Of a DNA stretch of 64,000 nucleotides, positions 55,955 to 63,639 are shown piece by piece. The DNA comes from Streptomyces showdoensis (GTDB lineage Bacteria > Actinomycetota > Actinomycetes > Streptomycetales > Streptomycetaceae), in assembly GCF_039535475.1 (NCBI RefSeq), contig NZ_BAAAXG010000026.1, forward strand, positions 2,537,501-2,601,500, read 5' to 3'. The notes below the pieces were generated by a model. It had not been told where the DNA came from, did no database searches, and saw only the letters and a program-made list of their open reading frames with translations. A program made the position numbers and the translations under genes. Each line of letters begins with the position of its first letter. Positions within the stretch are counted from its first letter, which is position 1.

Positions 55955-56785
55955 CTAGGGCGTGCCGGCGCGCAGCATCGGGGCCCGGGGGTGGGCCTTC
56001 TGGAGGCCGGGGCGGAACAGCATGATGATCAGCCGGGACCCCGGGGCCGTGAGCGGCTGCGCGGCGCAGATCGTGACGTGGCCGGGGCCCAGCAGGGCGT
56101 GGTGGAGCGGGCGCTCGTCGCCGTCCGGGTGGATGTGGGCGCCGCCCGCCTCCCACAGCGGCCCGAGGTCCGGGTCGGCGCGGACCTCCGCCTCGATCCG
56201 GCGCAGCGTCGCGTCCTCGCCGCGGGCGGCGATCGCGGCCCGCAGCTGGGGCAGGATCAGCGGCGCCCACACGGTCCGCCAGTCGACCAGGGTGGTGTCC
56301 CGGGCCGCGTGGTCCAGGAGCATCCAGCGCATCGTGTTGGCCGGGGGCCGCCCGCCCGGGTACATCTCGGCGAAGCGGCGGTTGTGGGCGAGCAGGTTCC
56401 AGGAGGCGTCGGTGATGTACGCCATGTGCCTGATGCCGTCCACGGCCTCCTGCCACACGCCGGGCACCTCCAGGCCGGAGGTCGGGTGGAGCGGCCCGGG
56501 CGGGTCGCCGATGCCCGCGTACCGGCAGAGCGAGACCCACTCCTGCTCGTTGAGGCCGAAGAGCCGGGCGACCTGGCGGAGGTAGTCGGCGGGCGGGTGG
56601 AGGTAGCGGCCGGTCTCCAGCCGGTTGTACGTGTCGACCGCGCGGCAGGTCAGCTCGTCGACCTGCTGCTGGGAGAGGCCGCGGGCGCGCCGGCCGCGGC
56701 CGGTGGGCCGCGAGAGGCCGTGCGCCTCGGGCGCGATCAGTTCGCGGCGTTCGCGGAGGAGGGCCCGCAGCGCCGTCCTGTTCAC
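55955..56785 (-). CDS. XRE-family regulator with MmyB-like ligand domain
   Basis: A 276-residue regulator with a GTG start preceded by GGGGGGAG. The N-terminal HTH_31-type helix-turn-helix at ~10-85 (ALRALLRERRELIAPEAHGL; RGLSQQQVDELTCRAVDTYN; RLETGRYLHPPADYLRQVARLFGL) is followed by the MmyB-like PAS-type ligand domain at ~105-265 (ITDASWNLLAHNRRFAEMYP; MRWMLLDHAARDTTLVDW; FRPGLQKAHPRAPML). Such regulators in Streptomyces bind fatty-acid-like or unknown ligands. It is divergent from helD across a 308-base region with palindromes. Confidence 0.9.
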   Translation of the reverse strand: MNRTALRALLRERRELIAPEAHGLSRPTGRGRRARGLSQQQVDELTCRAVDTYNRLETGRYLHPPADYLRQVARLFGLNEQEWVSLCRYAGIGDPPGPLHPTSGLEVPGVWQEAVDGIRHMAYITDASWNLLAHNRRFAEMYPGGRPPANTMRWMLLDHAARDTTLVDWRTVWAPLILPQLRAAIAARGEDATLRRIEAEVRADPDLGPLWEAGGAHIHPDGDERPLHHALLGPGHVTICAAQPLTAPGSRLIIMLFRPGLQKAHPRAPMLRAGTP

Positions 56786-57093
56786 GTGACTCCCCCCTTT
56801 TCTCGCGCCCTGCGTCAATTCCTAGGAAAAATGGTCCGTAGATAATAAACAGTTGAACGTTGATGCTGTGGGGGCGTCCCGCTGACCTGCGAGGACGTCC
56901 TCGGACCACCGGACGGCGCTTCCCCCGCGCCGCACCGGTTCCGGCCGGCCCGGGCGGCTCCCCCGTACGCCCGGGCCGGCCCCTCCACGCGGATCCGCGC
57001 CCCCCGTACCCCGCCCGGGACGTCAGGCCTGACACACGGCCTCCGGTGGCGTACGCTCGACGGCTGCCCAGTGCACGTCAGAAGGGGGCCCCG
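56786..57093. other. 308-base divergent intergenic region between the XRE regulator and helD
   Basis: No gene is seen. The half near the regulator is unusually AT-rich (about 56810-56870) and holds the perfect palindrome TTCCTAGGAA (56819-56828). The half near helD holds the helD promoter and a perfect 12-base palindrome. No rifampicin-associated element of the type described upstream of some helD genes is recognisable. Confidence 0.65.
57022..57057 (+). promoter_or_regulatory. helD promoter with perfect palindromic operator over its -35 box
   Basis: CTGACA (57029-57034), 17 bases, TACGCT (57052-57057): the best -35/-10 pair in the window. The perfect palindrome GTCAGGCCTGAC (57022-57033) covers the -35 box, so a dimeric protein bound there would block RNA polymerase. 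Start point near 57064, leader of about 30 bases. Confidence 0.65.
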
Positions 57094-59442
57094 GTGGCCG
57101 CGCAGGAAGCCGTCGACACGGTCAGGGACCGTGAGATCGGTGTCGAACAGGAACATCTGGATCAGGTCTACCGCCGCCTCGAGGAGAAGATCCACGAGGC
57201 CGAGTTCCTGATGAACGACGCCGCCCAGCGGGGCCAGGTCGGCACGCCCGGCGCCCTCGCCGAGCGCGACGCCCAGGTGTTCCGGGCCGGCATCCACCTC
57301 AACCGGCTCAACAACGAGTTCGAGGACTTCCTCTTCGGCCGGATCGACCTCCTCTTCGGCAAGGACGGGAAGAAGGGCCCCGACGGGGCCTACACCTCCG
57401 TCGAGCCCGCCGAGGACGCGGTGCGGACGGAAGGCGGCCGGCAGCACGCCGACATCGGCGAGACCCTGCACATCGGCCGGATCGGCGTCCTCGACTCCGA
57501 CTACGCCCCGCTCGTGATCGACTGGCGGGCGCCCGCCGCCGCCCCGTTCTACCGCTCCACCCCGGTCGACCCGGGCCGCGTGGTGCGCCGCCGGGTCATC
57601 CGCTCCAAGGGCCGCAGGGTCCTCGGCGTCGAGGACGACCTCATGCGCCCCGAGCTGACCGCCACCCTGGACGGCCGGGAGCTCCCCGTCATCGGCGACG
57701 GCGCCCTCATGGCCGCGCTCGGACAGGCCCGCAGCCACACCATGCGGGACATCGTCGCCTCCATCCAGGCCGAGCAGGACCTGGTCATCCGCGCCCCCGC
57801 CGCCTCCGTCACGTACGTCGAGGGCGGCCCCGGCACCGGCAAGACCGCCGTCGCCCTGCACCGCGCCGCCTACCTGCTCTACCAGGACCGGCGCCGCTAC
57901 TCGGGCGGCATCCTGATCGTCTCGCCGACCCCGCTGCTCGTCTCGTACACCGAGGGCGTCCTGCCCTCGCTGGGCGAGGAGGGGCAGGTCGCCATCCGCG
58001 CGCTCGGCAGCCTGGTCGACGGCGTCGAGGCCGACGCCTACGACGAGCCCGCCGTCGCCCGGATCAAGGGCTCCTCCCGGATGCTCGCCGTGCTGCGCAA
58101 GGCCGCCCGCGGCGCCCTGGAGACCCCCGCGCCCAAGGCGCAGCCCACCCTGGACGAGGCCGAGGACACCCCCGCCGAAGCCCCCGCCGGCACGCCCACG
58201 CTGCTGCGCGTCGTCGCCTTCGGGCGGCGCCTGGAGCTCGGTGCCGAGGACCTCCGGCGGATCCGCCACAACGTGCTCGGCGGAACCGCCCCCGTCAACC
58301 TGCTGCGCCCCCGCGCCCGTCGGCTGCTGCTCGACGCGCTGTACGCCAGGTCCGGCGCCGCCGGGCGGCACAGCGACCCCGAGCTCGCCGCCGAGCTGCG
58401 CTCCTCCTTCGACGAGGACGTGTCGACGGAGGACTCCTTCCTCGCCTTCCTCGACGCCTGGTGGCCCGAGCTCACCCCGCGCGGCGTCCTCGACGCCATG
58501 GGCGACGAGAAGCGGCTCGGCCGCTGGGCCCGCCGGGTGCTCAACCCCGGCGAGGTGCGCCGGCTCGCCCGCTCGCTGCGCCGCCCCGGGCTCTCGGTGC
58601 ACGACGTGGCCCTGCTCGACGAGCTGTCCACGCTCCTCGGCACCCCGGCCCGGCCGCGCAAGAAGCGCGAGTACGACCCGCTGGACCAGCTCAGCGGTCT
58701 GGAGGAGCTGATGCCGGTACGGGAGGAGACCCAGCGGGAGCGGGCCGAGCGGCTCGCGGCCGAGCGGACCGAGTACGCGCACGTCATCGTCGACGAGGCC
58801 CAGGACCTCACGCCCATGCAGTGGCGGATGGTCGGCCGCCGCGGCCGGCACGCCACCTGGACGGTCGTCGGCGACCCCGCGCAGTCCTCCTGGTCCGACC
58901 CGGACGAGGCGGGCGCGGCCCGCGACGAGGCCCTCGGCACCCGGCCGCGGCGCCGCTTCGAGCTCACCGTGAACTACCGCAACCCGGCCGAGATCGCCGA
59001 GCTCGCCGCCAAGGTGCTGGCGCTCGCCATGCCCGGCAAGGAGTCCCCGCGCGCGGTGCGCTCCACGGGCATCGAGCCCCGCTTCGTACCGGTCACGGAG
59101 GCGGCCGGTCTGGCCGAAACCGTGCGGTCCGAGGCCGAGCGGCTCCTCGCACAGGTGGACGGGACGGTCGGCGTGGTCGTCGCGATGGACCGCCGCGCGG
59201 AGGCCGCCCGCTGGCTCGCCGGGCTCGGCGACCGGGTGGTGGCGCTCGGCTCCCTGGAGGCGAAGGGCCTGGAGTACGACGCCACGGTGGTGGTCTCGCC
59301 CGCCGAGATCGCGGACGAGTCGCCGGCCGGGCTGCGGGTGCTCTATGTGGCGCTCACCCGTTCCACGCAGGCGCTCACGGTGGTCTCGGGCGACCGTGAC
59401 CTGCCGGACGAGGCCGGGGTTCCGGACCTGCTGCGGGACTGA
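57094..59442 (+). CDS. helD: HelD-like RNA-polymerase-associated ATPase (UvrD/Rep helicase fold)
   Basis: A 782-residue protein, GTG start preceded by AAGGGGG. The N-terminal ~120 residues form a long coiled coil (EQEHLDQVYRRLEEKIHEAE) that enters RNA polymerase in HelD proteins. Then come HelD-specific segments (RIGVLDSDYAPLVIDWRAPA), Walker A EGGPGTGKTAVALHRAAYLL at ~242-262, Walker B VIVDEAQDLTPMQWRMVGRR at ~563-582, the FELTVNYRNPAEIAELA motif IV and ATVVVSPAE and LYVALTRSTQ motifs V-VI. HelD releases stalled RNA polymerase from DNA using ATP and can protect against rifampicin in actinobacteria. The length suits actinobacterial (class II) HelD. The upstream frame extension is rejected because it would overlap the promoter. 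Confidence 0.95.
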   Translation: MAAQEAVDTVRDREIGVEQEHLDQVYRRLEEKIHEAEFLMNDAAQRGQVGTPGALAERDAQVFRAGIHLNRLNNEFEDFLFGRIDLLFGKDGKKGPDGAYTSVEPAEDAVRTEGGRQHADIGETLHIGRIGVLDSDYAPLVIDWRAPAAAPFYRSTPVDPGRVVRRRVIRSKGRRVLGVEDDLMRPELTATLDGRELPVIGDGALMAALGQARSHTMRDIVASIQAEQDLVIRAPAASVTYVEGGPGTGKTAVALHRAAYLLYQDRRRYSGGILIVSPTPLLVSYTEGVLPSLGEEGQVAIRALGSLVDGVEADAYDEPAVARIKGSSRMLAVLRKAARGALETPAPKAQPTLDEAEDTPAEAPAGTPTLLRVVAFGRRLELGAEDLRRIRHNVLGGTAPVNLLRPRARRLLLDALYARSGAAGRHSDPELAAELRSSFDEDVSTEDSFLAFLDAWWPELTPRGVLDAMGDEKRLGRWARRVLNPGEVRRLARSLRRPGLSVHDVALLDELSTLLGTPARPRKKREYDPLDQLSGLEELMPVREETQRERAERLAAERTEYAHVIVDEAQDLTPMQWRMVGRRGRHATWTVVGDPAQSSWSDPDEAGAARDEALGTRPRRRFELTVNYRNPAEIAELAAKVLALAMPGKESPRAVRSTGIEPRFVPVTEAAGLAETVRSEAERLLAQVDGTVGVVVAMDRRAEAARWLAGLGDRVVALGSLEAKGLEYDATVVVSPAEIADESPAGLRVLYVALTRSTQALTVVSGDRDLPDEAGVPDLLRD

Positions 59443-59474
59443 TCGAGCGATCGGTTCCGGTCAACTCGCGCCGC

Positions 59475-59501
59475 GGGAATCGCGTGCCGGGGTGGTTTGT
59501 T
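59475..59501 (+). promoter_or_regulatory. SigR-type promoter candidate (GGGAAT-N18-GTT)
   Basis: GGGAAT (59475-59480), exactly 18 bases, then GTT (59499-59501) matches the published consensus of the thiol-oxidative-stress sigma factor SigR of Streptomyces. TAGCCT (59501-59506) overlaps and could be a housekeeping -10 box instead. Either would start transcription at about 59508-59513, right at the stem of the RNA candidate. Confidence 0.45.
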
Positions 59502-59512
59502 AGCCTTGTCGT

Positions 59513-59645
59513 GGCACCGGCTCGATCCAAGCCCCCGGGCCCAACCTTCGTCCCTTTGAGGGACCACTTGCCGCGAGGCGAGCATGGCGGGTCGGTGCCG
59601 CTTACTTGTAGAGGTCCTCGTCACCTTCGGGTGGCGGGGACCTCT
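59513..59645 (+). ncRNA. Candidate small RNA upstream of the malic enzyme gene
   Basis: GGCACCGGC (59513-59521) pairs with GTCGGTGCC (59591-59599), nine pairs with one wobble, to close a multibranch RNA. Inside are hairpins GCCC/GGGC (59531-59540), GTCCC/GGGAC (59550-59564), and CTTGCC-GCGA-GGCGAG (59567-59582). After a nine-base linker a 16-pair terminator stem with a TTCG loop ends the RNA. Promoter, fold and terminator in the right order suggest an RNA of about 135 bases. I cannot assign it to a family and it could instead be an attenuator of the malic enzyme mRNA. Confidence 0.55.
59610..59645 (+). terminator. Sixteen-pair TTCG-loop terminator
   Basis: AGAGGTCCTCGTCACC and GGTGGCGGGGACCTCT pair throughout (two or three wobbles) around TTCG; TCTGTTTC follows. 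It is far from the helD stop (170 bases) and so probably ends the small RNA candidate. Confidence 0.88.
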
Positions 59646-59673
59646 TCTGTTTCCCCTACGTCTCTCGTATGGT

Positions 59674-59725
59674 GGAAACTACTTTCCGAAAACGAAACGA
59701 CCGTATTACCTGCTACCCGCAGGTA
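59674..59725. promoter_or_regulatory. Two inverted repeats in the malic enzyme leader
   Basis: GGAAA-CTAC-TTTCC (59674-59687) and TACCTGC-TACCC-GCAGGTA (59707-59725) lie right after the TATGGT -10 candidate (59668-59673). They could be operator sites or RNA hairpins. Confidence 0.4.
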
Positions 59726-59808
59726 GGTGCGACGATCGGAGGGCGCCGCCGGGCAACCAGCCGGGGCGGCGTAGCAGCGAAGCTCAGGGAAAGCAGAGGA
59801 ACACGGAC

Positions 59809-61224
59809 ATGGCAACGGCGCCCAGCGTCTCGTACTCGATGACGGTCCGGCTCGAGGTGCCCGCGAGCGGCACAGCGGTCTCCCAGCTCACCACGGCGGT
59901 CGAGACCCACGGCGGCTCGGTCACCGGCCTCGACGTGACCGCTTCCGGCCACGAGAAGCTGCGGATCGACGTCACCATCGCCGCCACCTCCACCGCGCAC
60001 GCCGACGAGATCGTCCAGCAGCTGCGCGGCATCGAGGGCGTCGTGCTCGGCAAGGTCTCCGACCGTACGTTCCTGATGCACCTCGGCGGCAAGATCGAGA
60101 TGGCGTCCAAGCACCCCATCCGCAACCGTGACGACCTCTCGATGATCTACACCCCGGGCGTCGCCCGCGTGTGCATGGCGATCGCCGAGAACCCCGAGGA
60201 CGCCCGCCGCCTCACCATCAAGCGCAACTCCGTCGCAGTCGTGACGGACGGCTCCGCCGTCCTCGGCCTCGGCAACATCGGCCCCAAGGCCGCCCTGCCG
60301 GTCATGGAGGGCAAGGCGGCCCTCTTCAAGCGCTTCGCCGGCATCGACGCGTGGCCGCTCTGCCTGGACACCCAGGACACCGACGCCATCGTGGAGATCG
60401 TCAAGGCCATCGCACCCGGCTTCGCGGGCATCAACCTGGAGGACATCTCGGCGCCCCGCTGCTTCGAGATCGAGGCCCGGCTGCGCGAGGCCCTGGACAT
60501 CCCGGTCTTCCACGACGACCAGCACGGCACCGCCATCGTCGTGCTCGCCTCCCTCACCAACGCGCTGCGCGTCGTGGGCAAGGGCATCGGCGACGTACGG
60601 GTCGTCATGTCCGGTGCGGGCGCGGCCGGTACGGCCATCCTGAAGCTGCTCATCGCGGCCGGCGTGAAGCACGCGGTCGTCGCCGACATCCACGGCGTGG
60701 TGCACGCGGACCGCGCGGACCTGGTGGACGCGGAGCCGGACTCGCCGCTGCGCTGGATCGCCGACAACACCAACCCGGAGGGCGTCACCGGCACCCTCAA
60801 GGAGGCCGTCGTCGGCGCCGACGTCTTCATCGGCGTCTCGGCCCCCAACGTGCTCGGCGCGGAGGACGTGGCCGCCATGGCGGAGGGCGCGATCGTGTTC
60901 GCGCTCGCGAACCCGGACCCCGAGGTGGACCCGGCGATCGCCCGTCAGACGGCCGCCGTCGTGGCCACCGGCCGCTCGGACTTCCCCAACCAGATCAACA
61001 ACGTGCTGGTCTTCCCCGGCGTGTTCCGCGGCCTCCTGGACGCCCAGTCCCGGACGGTCAACACCGAGATGATGCTGGCCGCCGCCAGCGCCCTCGCGGA
61101 CGTCGTCACCGAGGACGAGCTGAACCCGAACTACATCATCCCGTCGGTCTTCAACGACAAGGTCGCCGGCGCGGTGGCCGGCGCGGTGCGCACCGCGGCG
61201 AAGGCGGCGGGCGCGGGGGCCTGA
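59809..61224 (+). CDS. Malic enzyme with N-terminal ACT domain
   Basis: A 471-residue protein starting MATAPSVSYSMTVRLEVPAS, preceded by AGAGGAA. Residues ~8-85 form an ACT-type regulatory domain; the catalytic part begins with HPIRNRDDLSMIYTPGVARVC, continues with KRNSVAVVTDGSAVLGLGNIG, GPKAALPVMEGKAALF, INLEDISAPRCFEIE, FHDDQHGTAIVVLASLTNAL and the dinucleotide-binding VVMSGAGAAGTAILKLLIAAG. It converts malate to pyruvate and CO2 with reduction of NAD(P). I recall the S. coelicolor homologue next to helD as the NAD-dependent enzyme; the sequence alone does not settle cofactor. It supplies pyruvate and links the TCA cycle to lipid and antibiotic building. Confidence 0.95.
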   Translation: MATAPSVSYSMTVRLEVPASGTAVSQLTTAVETHGGSVTGLDVTASGHEKLRIDVTIAATSTAHADEIVQQLRGIEGVVLGKVSDRTFLMHLGGKIEMASKHPIRNRDDLSMIYTPGVARVCMAIAENPEDARRLTIKRNSVAVVTDGSAVLGLGNIGPKAALPVMEGKAALFKRFAGIDAWPLCLDTQDTDAIVEIVKAIAPGFAGINLEDISAPRCFEIEARLREALDIPVFHDDQHGTAIVVLASLTNALRVVGKGIGDVRVVMSGAGAAGTAILKLLIAAGVKHAVVADIHGVVHADRADLVDAEPDSPLRWIADNTNPEGVTGTLKEAVVGADVFIGVSAPNVLGAEDVAAMAEGAIVFALANPDPEVDPAIARQTAAVVATGRSDFPNQINNVLVFPGVFRGLLDAQSRTVNTEMMLAAASALADVVTEDELNPNYIIPSVFNDKVAGAVAGAVRTAAKAAGAGA

Positions 61225-61536
61225 GCCCCTAGGGCGCGGCGGCTGCGTGTCGCGGTCGCCGCACCCCAAACCCGCCTTTAGGGTGGTAGTTCGGCTCCGC
61301 ACGGTTCGCGCGGAGTCGACGCTACGTCACCACCAAGGAACTCCGGCGCTTTTCGTGTGACCCATGAGGGTGCCGGAGGGGTGCCGGATTGGCGTTCCCG
61401 CCGCTGGTGGGGGCAGGATGCGTGTTTGGGCGCGAGGGTCTGTCAGCAGACCCGGGTCCGGGGACTGTCCGAGGGCCCTGGCAGCATCGGCTTCGATCTC
61501 ACGCCTCACAGGCAAGAAAGACACGGGAGTAACAAC
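61225..61536. other. 312-base intergenic region upstream of hupA
   Basis: No gene is seen. TAGGGT (61279-61284) is a perfect Streptomyces-type -10 box without a clear -35, which would give hupA a ~245-base leader. A CTCCGC/GCGGAG hairpin (61295-61315) follows it. Several low-GC blocks occur from 61480 to 61536. Confidence 0.5.
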
Positions 61537-61818
61537 ATGAACCGCAGTGAGCTGGTGGCCGCCCTGGCCGACCGTGCCGAGGTGACCCGCAAGGACGCCG
61601 ACGCCGTTCTGGCCGCGCTCGCCGAGACCGTCGGCGAGGTCGTCGCCAAGGGTGACGAGAAGGTCACCATCCCCGGCTTCCTGACCTTCGAGCGCACCCA
61701 CCGTGCCGCTCGCACCGCTCGTAACCCGCAGACCGGCGACCCGATCAACATCCCGGCCGGCTACAGCGTGAAGGTCTCCGCGGGCTCGAAGCTCAAGGAA
61801 GCCGCCAAGGGCAAGTAA
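61537..61818 (+). CDS. hupA: DNA-binding protein HU
   Basis: A 93-residue nucleoid protein starting MNRSELVAALADRAEVTRKD, with ACGGGAG before the ATG. The two helices, the beta-arm motif RTARNPQTGDPINIPA and C-terminal GSKLKEAAKGK are classic for HU; the proline that intercalates into DNA is in PINIPA. The size fits the short vegetative HU (HupA) of Streptomyces and not the long HupS, which has a lysine-rich tail. It bends and compacts DNA. A terminator follows 60 bases after the stop. Confidence 0.96.
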   Translation: MNRSELVAALADRAEVTRKDADAVLAALAETVGEVVAKGDEKVTIPGFLTFERTHRAARTARNPQTGDPINIPAGYSVKVSAGSKLKEAAKGK

Positions 61819-61877
61819 GCAGGCGGCCTCCGGGCAGCTTGCTCCCAGGGCCGCTGAGGCGGCCTGAGGCAGCGAAA

Positions 61878-61917
61878 AGGGCGGCCACCCTGTCAGGGGG
61901 TGGCCGCCCTCTCGTTT
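61878..61917 (+). terminator. Terminator after hupA
   Basis: Arms AGGGCGGCCACCC and GGGTGGCCGCCCT pair perfectly around a seven-base loop; CTCGTTTG follows. It may also serve the convergent murA. Confidence 0.93.
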
Positions 61918-62018
61918 GCCCTTCAGAAGGCGTTGCAGGCGCTTACGCGGCGCCCGCGGAGCGCCGCGGACGCCGGGGCCGTCGAGCGCGCCCGGACGCC
62001 GCGGCCCCTCGCGCGTGC

Positions 62019-63365
62019 CTAGACGAGCGCGCTGCCCGGGAGCTCGACCTTGGCGCCGAGCTCGACCAGCTTCTCCATGAAGTTCTCGTAGCCGCGGTTG
62101 ATCAGCTCGATGCCGTGCACCCGCGAGGTGCCCTGGGCGGCGAGGGCCGCGATCAGGTACGAGAAGCCGCCGCGCAGGTCCGGGATGACCAGGTCGGCGC
62201 CCTGCAGCTTGGTCGGGCCGCTGACGACCGCCGAGTGCAGGAAGTTGCGCTGGCCGAAGCGGCAGTCCGAGCCGCCCAGGCACTCGCGGTACAGCTGGAT
62301 GTGAGCGCCCATCTGGTTCAGCGCCGAGGTGAAGCCGAGCCGCGACTCGTACACCGTCTCGTGGACGATGGACAGGCCCGAGGCCTGGGTCAGGGCGACG
62401 ACCAGCGGCTGCTGCCAGTCGGTCTGGAAACCGGGGTGGACGTCGGTCTCCAGGGCGATCGCGTTGAGCGAGCCGCCCGGGTGCCAGAAGCGGATGCCCT
62501 CGTCGTCGATCTCGAAGGCGCCGCCGACCTTCCGGTACGTGTTGAGGAAGGTCATCATCGAGCGCTGCTGGGCGCCGCGCACGTAGATGTCGCCCTCGGT
62601 GGCCAGCGCCGCCGACGCCCAGGAGGCCGCCTCCAGGCGGTCGGAGAGGGCGTGGTGGTTGTAGCCGCCGAGCTTGTCGACACCGGTGATCCGGATGGTC
62701 CGGTCGGTGTCCATGGCGATGATCGCGCCCATCTTCTGCAGCACGCAGATGAGGTCCTCGATCTCCGGCTCCACGGCCGCGTTGGACAGCTCGGTGACGC
62801 CCTCCGCGAGGACCGCGGTCAGCAGCACCTGCTCGGTCGCGCCGACCGAGGGGTAGGGCAGGGCGATCTTGGTGCCGCGCAGCCGCTGCGGGGCCTCCAG
62901 GTACTGGCCGTCCGCCCGCTTCTCGATGGTCGCGCCGAACTTGCGGAGCACGTCGAAGTGGAAGTCGATCGGCCGGCCGCCGATGTCGCAGCCGCCCAGG
63001 CCCGGGATGAAGGCGTGGCCGAGGCGGTGCAGCAGCGGGCCGCAGAAGAGGATCGGGATCCGCGAGGAGCCGGCGTGCGCGTCGATGTCGGCCACGTTGG
63101 CGGACTCGACGTGCGTCGGGTCCATGATCAGCTCACCCGGCTCCTCGCCGGGGCGGACCGTGACACCGTGCAGCTGGAGCAGGCCGCGGACCACGCGGAC
63201 GTCGCGGATGTCGGGCACGTTGCGCAGTCGGCTCGGCTCGCTGCCGAGCAGGGCGGCGACCATCGCCTTGGGCACGAGGTTCTTCGCGCCGCGGACGCGG
63301 ATCTCGCCCTCCAGCGGGGTGCCGCCGTGGACAAGCAGGACATCGTGGCTGTCAGTGCCGGTCAT
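62019..63365 (-). CDS. murA: UDP-N-acetylglucosamine 1-carboxyvinyltransferase MurA
   Basis: A 448-residue enzyme starting MTGTDSHDVLLVHGGTPLEG. It contains the substrate loop RGAKNLVPKAMVAALL with K28-N29 and the active-site cysteine C126 in GLGGCDIGGRPIDFHFD; the family has a C-x-I-G-x-R-P motif. It transfers enolpyruvyl from phosphoenolpyruvate to UDP-GlcNAc, the first committed step of peptidoglycan synthesis in the cytoplasm. A cysteine here predicts sensitivity to fosfomycin; mycobacteria, which have an aspartate, are resistant. Convergent with hupA. A longer upstream frame is not used. Confidence 0.96.
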   Translation of the reverse strand: MTGTDSHDVLLVHGGTPLEGEIRVRGAKNLVPKAMVAALLGSEPSRLRNVPDIRDVRVVRGLLQLHGVTVRPGEEPGELIMDPTHVESANVADIDAHAGSSRIPILFCGPLLHRLGHAFIPGLGGCDIGGRPIDFHFDVLRKFGATIEKRADGQYLEAPQRLRGTKIALPYPSVGATEQVLLTAVLAEGVTELSNAAVEPEIEDLICVLQKMGAIIAMDTDRTIRITGVDKLGGYNHHALSDRLEAASWASAALATEGDIYVRGAQQRSMMTFLNTYRKVGGAFEIDDEGIRFWHPGGSLNAIALETDVHPGFQTDWQQPLVVALTQASGLSIVHETVYESRLGFTSALNQMGAHIQLYRECLGGSDCRFGQRNFLHSAVVSGPTKLQGADLVIPDLRGGFSYLIAALAAQGTSRVHGIELINRGYENFMEKLVELGAKVELPGSALV

Positions 63366-63639
63366 GAATCTCGCGTTCCGGGTCGTCGGTCGGGTGGCCA
63401 GAGAAAAGGGTAAGGGGCCATGGGACCTCAGGTGTGTGGCTGAGGGGGCCCCGCGAATGTAATGAATTCGGCACAACACCCTCCGTCCCCGTGATCTTGC
63501 GGAGCGTCACCGTCCGCTTGGCTCCGCGCCGGTCCGGTCGGGCCTCCGGCGCGACCGGCTGACCTGCGGTGCGGCACGCCTGCCCCGGATCGCCCCGGAC
63601 AACCCCCCGGAACGCCGAAGATGCGGGATCATGTGTCGC
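63366..63639. other. 274-base divergent intergenic region between murA and the YqgE/AlgH gene
   Basis: It must hold promoters for both genes. There is an AT-richer segment around 63380-63480 (on the murA side). I see no gene, clear promoter or hairpin terminator. Confidence 0.5.

Larger units (their letters stand above)
59443..59808. other. 366-base region between helD and the malic enzyme gene
   Basis: It holds a SigR-like promoter (59475-59501), a structured RNA candidate (59513-59600), a strong terminator (59610-59645), and then a malic-enzyme leader with a TATGGT -10 candidate (59668-59673) and two inverted repeats. The second half is unusually AT-rich. Open reading frames across it are chance. 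Confidence 0.75.

Noticed and set aside
61293..61316. Terminator after the malic enzyme gene
   Set aside because: The CTCCGC/GCGGAG hairpin is short, has a nine-base loop and no T run, and lies after the candidate hupA -10 box.
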